The notes under the pieces were generated by a model, which searched no databases, was not told the origin of the DNA, and saw nothing but the letters and a program-made list of their open reading frames with translations. From assembly GCA_021323735.1 (NCBI GenBank), contig JAJPKM010000010.1:1-64000 (forward strand): a stretch of DNA of 64,000 nucleotides, written 5' to 3'. Of this stretch, positions 1 to 6,691 are shown piece by piece (positions within the stretch are counted from its first letter, which is position 1; each line of letters begins with the position of its first letter). The translations under genes and the position numbers were made by a program. This DNA is from Gammaproteobacteria bacterium. GTDB taxonomy: Bacteria; Pseudomonadota; Gammaproteobacteria; Steroidobacterales; Steroidobacteraceae.

Positions 1-1
1 G

Positions 2-235
2 ACCTACAACAGCGATGGTTCCTACATCATGACGGACGTGCACACACCCAGCGGAGGCGGGACGAGCACGACCACGACTCAGGACTTTAATGCGCAAGGT
101 CAGATTGCGGGCCGGCAAAGCACCGAGGCAGACGGTTCGACGGACTCCCAGACCTGGACCTACAGCAGCGATGGTTCCTACACCACAACCGATGTGCATA
201 CGCCTCAAGGCGGTGGTGCGAGCACGACGACGGTG
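2..235 (+). repeat. Tandem 156-bp (52-residue) coding repeat
   Basis: The segment beginning ACCTAC at base 2 recurs at base 158, a spacing of 156 bp (52 codons). The first ~75 bases of each copy match closely (AGCGATGGTTCCTAC, then TDVHTP and GGG/STTT codons). The second copy diverges after about base 235. The array probably continues to the left of the window. Confidence 0.75.
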
Positions 236-709
236 GATAGCTACGATCAGAACAATCAGCTGCTCAGTCAGAATTCTTACACGCCGCAGGTCGACGGTTC
301 CTATAGCGATTCCTGGTCTAAGGCAGATGGTAGCCAGGGGACCTATTGGTGGAATTCGTCGATTGGCGAGTATCTGGATTCGTGGGTCAACAGCAATGGG
401 AGTTCGTTCACGGATGAATATCAGTACTCTTCTGGCGGGTCTCCTGGAGTTATCGGTGTGTCGTTTACTGAGACTTACAGTGGAAGCGACGGAAGCTCGG
501 GTACGCGACAATACGATGCGGCCACGAACGTTACCACGATCAACTGGGTGTCTAGTCAAGTCGGCGCCATCAGCAGCGCGAGTTCAGGCGACGCGGGCTT
601 CATTGGGCTCTCTCAGGACGGTGAATTGACCAATACACAGCCTGATTTGAGCTTCTTTAATCCCAACGTGAGCCCTGTGTTTAACACGTTGCTCAGTGAG
701 CACCACTAA
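2..709 (+). CDS. C-terminal part of a repeat-rich, probably secreted protein (5' end outside window)
   Basis: The reading frame is already open at the left edge, so only the last ~235 residues are visible. The sequence is very rich in Ser, Thr, Gly, Asp and Tyr and almost free of Lys and Cys, as in secreted repeat proteins. A unit of about 52 residues containing SDGSY, TDVHTP and GGG/STTT occurs twice, then decays into related DGSY/SDSW segments. The last ~30 residues lose the repeat character and end in hydrophobic and aromatic residues (LSFFNPNV, NTLL), where a type I secretion signal would lie. No Asp-rich RTX nonapeptides are visible in this fragment. A TolC-like channel and HlyB/HlyD homologues lie within 9 kb, so the inferred role is an exported surface or matrix protein and substrate of that exporter. 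The ATG at 29 is internal. Function beyond this is unknown. Confidence 0.75.
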   Translation, partial: TYNSDGSYIMTDVHTPSGGGTSTTTTQDFNAQGQIAGRQSTEADGSTDSQTWTYSSDGSYTTTDVHTPQGGGASTTTVDSYDQNNQLLSQNSYTPQVDGSYSDSWSKADGSQGTYWWNSSIGEYLDSWVNSNGSSFTDEYQYSSGGSPGVIGVSFTETYSGSDGSSGTRQYDAATNVTTINWVSSQVGAISSASSGDAGFIGLSQDGELTNTQPDLSFFNPNVSPVFNTLLSEHH

Positions 710-763
710 GCGCACGCCAGTACACCATAAGATGGGTGGTCTTCGAACGCCGCATCGACGCCC

Positions 764-1990
764 ATGAGTCGTATAGTCCTTACCTGGGAATTGGGCAGCA
801 ATCTCGGACATCTGGCGAGATTGCTGCCATTGGCCATTCGCCTCAAGAGCCGTGGACATAGCCCGCTTCTCGTAACGCGGAATTTGGGCTTAGCAGCCAA
901 GGTATTCGCCGAAGCCGGCATTCCTTACATTCAGGCGCCCGTAGCGACGACAGTCGCGCACCCGACGCAACAAGCTGGGAGTTACGCTGAAATCCTGTGG
1001 AACCAGGGGTGGGCCGACCGCTCCCAGCTTTGGGGCATGGTGCAGGGGTGGGCCAACCTGTTTCGAATGTTCGGACCGGTGGTTACCGTACTGGATCATT
1101 CGCCGACGGCTATTTTGGCCGCACGCGTCACCGCGACACCTACCGTGCTGATTGGAACCGGCTTCGAGCTACCGCCATCCGAAAATCCAATACCGGGGTT
1201 TCCCCAGAGCAAAGTCAGTGAGGCGGCAATTCTGGAGGCGGAACATCGAGTGCTTGCGAATGCCAATTGGATCCTCAACGCGATGATGCTTCCGCCCATG
1301 CTCACCCTGCGCGAGTTGTTCGATACAGACCGGCGCTATCTGACGACGTTTCCCGAACTAGATCACTATGGACCGCGGCCGAACGAAAAGTATGTGGGAC
1401 CGATTGGCGAGCTAAGTGGCGGCGAGCATATGATATGGCCGTCGAAGTCGGATTGCCGAATATTCGCCTATCTGAGACCGGGCATAGCCAGCAACGCCGT
1501 GATCCTGCGCGCATTGAGGTCAACGAAGGCTGCTGTTATTTGCTTCCTCCCGGGTGCGCCTGCGGATCTCGTCGAATCCTTTAGTACCGACCAGTTCAAA
1601 ATCGCCTCTCGACCGGTTCGATTGGCTGGACTTTTCAATAATACCAATCTATGTGTCTCGTATGCTCCCTCGGGTACCGTGACCTCAGCGCTGCTAAAAG
1701 GCGTTCCACAACTGATGATCCCGCAACACCCGGAGGCCCAGCTGACGGCCCTGCGCGTAACCGCGATGGGCGCCGGTCTGACAATGAGCGAATCGCATAG
1801 TGAAATTGAGGTCGTTCATCTTATGCGCCGCCTCTTGGGAGAGTCGACCTTTAAGGTGCACGCCAGCGATTTTGCTCAGAAATATCGCGGTTTCGACGCG
1901 GCGCAAGCCGCGGATTTCATCGTTGAGCAAATCGAGCAATTCGGTCCGCCCTCGTCGAAACCGGGGGCTCGCAAAGCCAATGCCGCCTAA
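764..1990 (+). CDS. GT-B fold glycosyltransferase (UDP-glycosyltransferase/MGT-like)
   Basis: Predicted 408-residue soluble nucleotide-sugar glycosyltransferase. The N-terminus MSRIVLTWELGSNLGHLARL has the strand, glycine loop and GH-LARL of the GT-B acceptor domain, followed by the usual 'RGHSPLLVTR' region. The C-terminal half (residues ~297-332) contains SYAPSGTVTSALLKGVPQL and IPQHPEAQLTA, equivalent to the donor-binding segment of GT1/GT28-type enzymes. Length fits the family. It begins 55 bp after the repeat protein, and its end overlaps the start of the radical SAM gene by 11 bp, so the genes are probably co-transcribed. Donor and acceptor cannot be read from sequence. Modification of the neighbouring Ser/Thr-rich protein is inference; a polysaccharide or lipid acceptor is the alternative. 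Confidence 0.8.
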   Translation: MSRIVLTWELGSNLGHLARLLPLAIRLKSRGHSPLLVTRNLGLAAKVFAEAGIPYIQAPVATTVAHPTQQAGSYAEILWNQGWADRSQLWGMVQGWANLFRMFGPVVTVLDHSPTAILAARVTATPTVLIGTGFELPPSENPIPGFPQSKVSEAAILEAEHRVLANANWILNAMMLPPMLTLRELFDTDRRYLTTFPELDHYGPRPNEKYVGPIGELSGGEHMIWPSKSDCRIFAYLRPGIASNAVILRALRSTKAAVICFLPGAPADLVESFSTDQFKIASRPVRLAGLFNNTNLCVSYAPSGTVTSALLKGVPQLMIPQHPEAQLTALRVTAMGAGLTMSESHSEIEVVHLMRRLLGESTFKVHASDFAQKYRGFDAAQAADFIVEQIEQFGPPSSKPGARKANAA

Positions 1991-2837
1991 TCAATCTGCT
2001 CATTCATCCAAAGATCCGACCCACGCTTCAAACGTGCGAGGTGCATTTGTCCAGATCGAAATTGGCACGCGCTGCAACTATCAATGCTTTTATTGCGCGG
2101 GCCGCGACATGCCACAACGATATATGGCGTGGGGGCTGTTCACCAGCATTCTAGAGCGCGAATCCAAACAGCACATCGAACGCGTCTCGCTGCAAGGCGA
2201 GGGCGAACCGATGATGCATCCTAGGTTTTGGGACATGGTGGATGCCATTAGGGCTCACGGACTCGTGCCGTATACCATCACGAACGGCAGTCTCATGGAT
2301 GCTCTCCGGGTGGCAGCAGCATTCCCAGCGATTGGGATTTCCATAGACACCATCGACCCCGAGTATGCCCAGAGAATTGGGCGATTCAAGCTTCATCGCG
2401 TGTTGCGCAATCTCGATGCCCTGTTGGGCGTGTTGTCCCCGAACAGAATCATCATTCACACGGTTGACATGGGTCAACCGTTGGAGCCTTTAAAGCTTTT
2501 TCTCCGTCGGCGCGGTATCAATCAACACATGATTCAACCGTTGCAGCCAAAGGCCGACTATGCAAAACGCTACTCTCCGGGTGAGTCCCCAACTTGGGGC
2601 GCGTGCACCTACCGATGTCGGTTTCTGGCCGCGCCGCTGATGCGTTACTACGACATCACTGGTCTCGAGCTACCCTGTTGCTTCATCAAGAACACCGCAG
2701 ATTTTGTATCGAGCGAGCAATTGCGACAACAATTGAATCAACGCATCGTACCCACCTGTTGTCAGGGCTGCGGCGCGATCTTCCCGCACGCCAAAGTGGA
2801 ACTCCCTGCCCCGTCCGACATGGTGACATCTCGATGA
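1980..2837 (+). CDS. Radical SAM protein with C-terminal SPASM-like cysteines
   Basis: A 285-residue radical SAM enzyme. The [4Fe-4S] motif CNYQCFYC gives Cys32, Cys36 and Cys39, followed by GEGEP at ~66-70 (SAM-binding GGE-type motif) and strands of the partial TIM barrel (TITNGS, IGISIDT). The C-terminus has GACTYRC, LELPCC and CCQGC, the spacing of an auxiliary SPASM/Twitch cluster, as in enzymes that modify peptides or small metabolites. No RiPP recognition element is evident. I chose the ATG at 1980 because the longer frame to 1800 lies inside the glycosyltransferase gene and does not resemble radical SAM proteins. It shares ATGA with the TolC-like gene downstream, which implies translational coupling. 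Substrate unknown. Confidence 0.82.
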   Translation: MPPNQSAHSSKDPTHASNVRGAFVQIEIGTRCNYQCFYCAGRDMPQRYMAWGLFTSILERESKQHIERVSLQGEGEPMMHPRFWDMVDAIRAHGLVPYTITNGSLMDALRVAAAFPAIGISIDTIDPEYAQRIGRFKLHRVLRNLDALLGVLSPNRIIIHTVDMGQPLEPLKLFLRRRGINQHMIQPLQPKADYAKRYSPGESPTWGACTYRCRFLAAPLMRYYDITGLELPCCFIKNTADFVSSEQLRQQLNQRIVPTCCQGCGAIFPHAKVELPAPSDMVTSR

Positions 2838-4324
2838 GCATGACCGGCCGGCTCAATGGGAGATGCCAGGTGAATATTTCTCTGACGTTTTTGCTAGGGA
2901 GCTTTACCTCTGTATACGCTGGGACGACCGAGATTTCGGCCGGCCCGCCCCTCTGCATGACCGAGCAAGCAGTCATCGCAGTGACGTTGGCCGACGCGAT
3001 CGCCAAATCGCTGAGCGATCAGCCGAAACTCAATCTCGCCAAGGAGACTCTCGCCGAGTCGCTTGCCGACCTATCCGCCTCGGCAACCGCATTCCTCCCC
3101 GCTGGACAGTTGCTGGTGGAGGAATCGCGCTACGCGCCAAGTAATGGCGGTGCGCCGGTCCAAGTGGTCGGGAATAACGTCCTCGGAGGTCCACGATCTG
3201 ATTCCGCCTATGGATCGCTCAATGTGACGTGGAACCTATTCAGCAGCGGCAAGGATGTGGCGGGGTATCGAGGCGCTAAGGCGGCGGTGCGTTCAAGTTC
3301 GGCCGGACTTGACAGCCAGCTTAACGAAACCTTGAGCGACGTGATGCAGGCATATGCCGACTTGCACGAGGCGCAGGTGACGGTCGACTATCAGGCCAGA
3401 ACGGTCGCAATTCTCAAAGGCATTGCGGCGCGAGCCGAAGAGCGTCTAAAGGGAGGACAGGGCACTACCGTCGCAGTCGGCCAAGCACGGGCTGCGGAAC
3501 TCGATGCCGAACGCACCTTCAATCAAAATTGCCGGACCGTTTACGATAAATCATTGGCGTTGGCTCAGTCATTCGGACACCAGCTCATGCCGGGTCATGT
3601 GGTCAAATCGATGGGGCCTCTTCCAGCCGCCGATCGATCCAGTCTCGCAGAGTCCGATTTGGACGTGATTATCGACAGCGATTCTGCCGTGGTGGCCGCC
3701 AAGGAACAAATCACCGCGATGGAGGCCAAACTCAAACAGGCGCAGGCTCAGTTTGGACCAACGCTATCGCTCACCGCCAGTCGCGACTATTTAGGGCAGA
3801 GTCCGGTCGGCTTTGGGGAGGCGAATCGTAGCATTGGCCCCGATTCTTACCGCATCGGAATTACCTTCACGCAGCCGCTATTTCCTTTTGTGACGGAAAC
3901 CGCGGCGGTGAGAAAAGGCCAATCTGAATTGCGCAAAGCGCAGGCTAACTACCTGCAGGCGCGGCTCGATTCAGGAACCCGAATGCAGGGCGCCTTCAAC
4001 GCGGCGCGGGAGGCGTTGGCTTCCTACGCGGCAGCGAAATCGAGTCTCAGCGAGTCCCAGGAGGTATTGACCCTGACCCGTTCGCAGTACGCTGCGGGTC
4101 GTACTGGCTTGGATAGCGTTCAACGGGCGCAGATGGACATCGATAAAGCACAAACCGCGGTGGACACGCTTGCATCGCAAAACCTCTTGGCGGGATGGGA
4201 GCTTCAACGAGCGTTGAAACCGCACCAGTTCGCCCATGCCTTATTGTCCGCGCTGCGCATTCCGTTCGCGGCGGAGCAAGGTCTAAGCGGAAACTCTGAA
4301 CCGCCACCGTCGAGCGAGCAGTAA
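2834..4324 (+). CDS. TolC-like outer membrane efflux protein of type I secretion
   Basis: Predicted 496-residue outer-membrane channel protein. The N-terminus (MSMTGRLNGRCQVNISLTFL then LGSFTSVYA) resembles a signal peptide cut near residue 29. Two long, Ala/Gln/Glu-rich helical repeats follow, with TolC-family landmarks: ADAIAKSLSDQPKLNLAKE, TWNLFSSGKDV, DLHEAQVTVDYQARTV, and in the second half FTQPLFPFVTETAAVRKGQ and SQYAAGRTGLDSVQRAQMD. The start codon overlaps the stop of the radical SAM gene (ATGA), so upstream in-frame ATGs inside that gene are rejected. With the HlyB and HlyD genes it would complete a three-part type I exporter. Confidence 0.85.
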   Translation: MSMTGRLNGRCQVNISLTFLLGSFTSVYAGTTEISAGPPLCMTEQAVIAVTLADAIAKSLSDQPKLNLAKETLAESLADLSASATAFLPAGQLLVEESRYAPSNGGAPVQVVGNNVLGGPRSDSAYGSLNVTWNLFSSGKDVAGYRGAKAAVRSSSAGLDSQLNETLSDVMQAYADLHEAQVTVDYQARTVAILKGIAARAEERLKGGQGTTVAVGQARAAELDAERTFNQNCRTVYDKSLALAQSFGHQLMPGHVVKSMGPLPAADRSSLAESDLDVIIDSDSAVVAAKEQITAMEAKLKQAQAQFGPTLSLTASRDYLGQSPVGFGEANRSIGPDSYRIGITFTQPLFPFVTETAAVRKGQSELRKAQANYLQARLDSGTRMQGAFNAAREALASYAAAKSSLSESQEVLTLTRSQYAAGRTGLDSVQRAQMDIDKAQTAVDTLASQNLLAGWELQRALKPHQFAHALLSALRIPFAAEQGLSGNSEPPPSSEQ

Positions 4325-4343
4325 TGTACAGTTGAACTCTGCG

Positions 4344-5162
4344 ATGAATTCAAGCTTTCACTTTATTTCAGGTCTACCCCGCTCGGGCTCCACGCTGCTT
4401 GGTGCCATTTTGCGGCAGAACCCTGCCTTCACAGCGTCGATCACCAGCCCCGTTGCGCTCCTTTGCTCGGCACTGCTGCAAAAAATGTCCGGTAATACCG
4501 AATTCACTACTTTTTTTGACGACGCGAGGCGCGCCAACTTGCTTCGCGGGGTGTTCGATTCGTACTACGCAAATCTTGGCAACGGCCGCGTGGTGTTCGA
4601 TACGAATCGAACCTGGACCGGCAAGGTCCCATTGCTCACGAGTCTCTTTCCCTCCGCGCGAATCATCTGCTGCGTTCGGGATATCGGCTGGATCATCGAT
4701 AGCATTGAACGTATGCTCGTCCAGAACCCTTTGCAGCTGTCGCGCATTTTCAACTACGCGCCCGGGACGTCCGTCTACTCCCGAGCCGACATGCTAATGA
4801 ACGCTGATACCGGCCTCATCGGCCAGGCGTGGAGCACCTTGCGGGAAGCGTGGTTCGGCGACTCCGCGCAACGCTTGATTGTAATCCCATACGACAACTT
4901 GGTGCTGGAGCCGGATCGGGTATTGGCGCAACTTTACGAAGAATTAAACCAAACGCCGTTTCAGCATAACTTCAATCATGTTGTGTATGATGAACCCGAG
5001 TTCGACGTTCAGCTGGGTATGCCAGGGCTGCATCGTGTGGAAGGCAAAGTGGCTGCGCGGCCCCGAATGCCCGCTATTCCTCCGGATCTCTTCGCCAAAT
5101 ACGCGGAGGCCAGCTTCTGGCGCAGAAGCGAACTGAATGCGCGCGGAGTAAAGATCCTATAG
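4344..5162 (+). CDS. Sulfotransferase family protein
   Basis: A ~272-residue PAPS-dependent sulfotransferase. The 5'-phosphosulfate-binding loop is plain at the N-terminus, [18 protein letters not shown], the form seen in tyrosylprotein-sulfotransferase-like bacterial proteins. FDTNRTWTGK and RIICCVRDIGWIIDS follow in the region of the 3'-phosphate-binding Arg/Ser. The ATG at 4344 leaves a compact N-terminus just before the first strand; an in-frame TTG at 4332 is possible, and neither has a clear Shine-Dalgarno site. It lies 19 bp after the TolC-like gene and ends 20 bp before the convergent hlyD-like stop. Acceptor unknown: Tyr residues of the repeat protein, or a sugar added by the neighbouring glycosyltransferase, are inferences. 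Confidence 0.83.
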   Translation: MNSSFHFISGLPRSGSTLLGAILRQNPAFTASITSPVALLCSALLQKMSGNTEFTTFFDDARRANLLRGVFDSYYANLGNGRVVFDTNRTWTGKVPLLTSLFPSARIICCVRDIGWIIDSIERMLVQNPLQLSRIFNYAPGTSVYSRADMLMNADTGLIGQAWSTLREAWFGDSAQRLIVIPYDNLVLEPDRVLAQLYEELNQTPFQHNFNHVVYDEPEFDVQLGMPGLHRVEGKVAARPRMPAIPPDLFAKYAEASFWRRSELNARGVKIL

Positions 5163-5182
5163 CCCACGAACTGGCGTGGCCA

Positions 5183-6691
5183 TCAGCGCACCTTCAGCCC
5201 CTCGTCAAGATACTTGACGATCGGGGAGAGGAAGAAATCGATGACTCGGCGTTTATCGGTAGTAATGTCCGCTTGCACGGTCATACCGGCCTGAAGCGGC
5301 CGGGTTTCGCCGTTTACCCTGAATTGGGATTGCTCAGTTCGCACGCGAATTTTGTAAACGTATCCTGCGTTGTTTGCGGGCATTGCATCCTTGTTCTTTT
5401 CTGATTTCGTATCCACCGTACCGCTTCGAGTGTCGGAATCGGTCGACGCGCCGTCTCGGTCTTCCGCATCGGGGCTGATCCATTCCAGAGTTCCTTTCAA
5501 GGTTCCATACTTCTGAAACGGAAACGTGTCGACCTTCACCTCCACCGGTTGGCCCACCATCAGGTAGCCGATGTCTTGGTTCGTCGCGGTGGCCTCGACG
5601 ATCAGCGGTGTGCCGTCAGGTACGATGGTCACGAGTGATTGCGCGGCACTTACAACCTGCCCGATGGTCGTGACATCGACTTTTTGAACATAACCGCTCA
5701 CAGGAGCCCGTAGCCACTTCAATGCATAAAGTTCACGCGACTTTTGTGCGCCGCTGTTGAGTTCCGGTTCGCTCGTTACGCGATCATCCAAATCCTTGTA
5801 AATGTCGGCTACCCGATCGCGTCGCACTTGCTCTAAAGCGCGGTCCGCCTCGACGACGGCCGCACGAGCTTGCTGCACCGTCTTTTGCTGAGAAGCAAAA
5901 TCATTGCGGTTCTTGGCAAGATCTTCTTTTAGCTGCAAATAATCAACGCGGGCGATGGCTCCTGTCTCGACCAGCGGCCGGGCGCCCGCTTCACGTTCCT
6001 CGGCTATGCCGGTGAGTTCCTGATATTTTTGTAGAGTCGCCTCGGCGGCGGCGAGCGCCGCCGTTTTCTCCTCGACCGCAGCCTGCGCCCCGGCGAGTTT
6101 GGTCGTGTGCGCTTGTTCGCGGGCTTGTCGAATGCTCTCCTCCAGCGCCAATCTTCCGGCTGGCTGACCGGTTGGCACGTAGGGCGGAGCTTTGTGAGTC
6201 AATTCCGCGACGAGCCGCGCCTGCTCCAGCTGGTTGAATGCCAATTTGTCTGCGCTGGCATTCATGTCCGCCGCACTCAACGTGGGATCGAGCTCAAGCA
6301 ACAGGTCGCCGCTATCGACATGCTGGCCCTCTCTGACGTGGATCGATTTGACGATGGAAGCTTCCAGCGGTTGGAGGGTTTTGACGCGCCCTTCCGGAAC
6401 AAACTTTCCCGCTGCTGTCGCCACAATGGACATTTTGCCGATGCTTGCCCAGACGATGAGAGCGATAACCAGTGCAACAATCGTCAGCAGCACCAGTCGC
6501 TTGAGGGGGGAAGGCGGGCTTTCCTGAATTTCCAGTAGAGGAGGTAGGAATTCTCGCTCCATCGCCGTAAGTTCGCGCGAGCGACCCGCAGACTTCACCG
6601 ACGGCAACTTGGGCGAATCCTGCCTCGGGGAGCCGCCTGATGTCTCCGTGGCTGGAGCGGTTGGCTCAGGCAACGGCATGGGGACCGCCAC
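5183..6691 (-). CDS. HlyD family membrane fusion protein (periplasmic adaptor)
   Basis: A 502-residue type I secretion adaptor. It has a proline-rich cytoplasmic N-terminus (1-63), one transmembrane helix (~65-85, RLVLLTIVALVIALIVWASI), a lipoyl-like half-motif (PLEASIVKSIHVREGQHVDSG), a long coiled coil (~135-310), the second lipoyl half (LRAPVSGYVQKVDVTTIGQVV) and a beta-barrel domain ending in a typical tail (TTDKRRVIDFFLSPIVKYL). A strongly charged insertion (~415-450, DAEDRDGASTDSDTRS onward) makes it longer than classical HlyD. It overlaps the hlyB-like gene by 26 bp. The chosen start is GTG; an in-frame ATG lies four codons later. Confidence 0.9.
   Translation of the reverse strand: MAVPMPLPEPTAPATETSGGSPRQDSPKLPSVKSAGRSRELTAMEREFLPPLLEIQESPPSPLKRLVLLTIVALVIALIVWASIGKMSIVATAAGKFVPEGRVKTLQPLEASIVKSIHVREGQHVDSGDLLLELDPTLSAADMNASADKLAFNQLEQARLVAELTHKAPPYVPTGQPAGRLALEESIRQAREQAHTTKLAGAQAAVEEKTAALAAAEATLQKYQELTGIAEEREAGARPLVETGAIARVDYLQLKEDLAKNRNDFASQQKTVQQARAAVVEADRALEQVRRDRVADIYKDLDDRVTSEPELNSGAQKSRELYALKWLRAPVSGYVQKVDVTTIGQVVSAAQSLVTIVPDGTPLIVEATATNQDIGYLMVGQPVEVKVDTFPFQKYGTLKGTLEWISPDAEDRDGASTDSDTRSGTVDTKSEKNKDAMPANNAGYVYKIRVRTEQSQFRVNGETRPLQAGMTVQADITTDKRRVIDFFLSPIVKYLDEGLKVR

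Noticed and set aside
1800-1979. Upstream extension of the radical SAM frame
   Set aside because: It lies inside the glycosyltransferase gene and encodes an Arg/Ser-rich stretch unlike radical SAM proteins.
2594-2833. Longer start for the TolC-like gene
   Set aside because: The extra 80 codons are out of phase with the radical SAM gene they overlap, and the ATG at 2834 opens a signal peptide and shares ATGA with the upstream stop.
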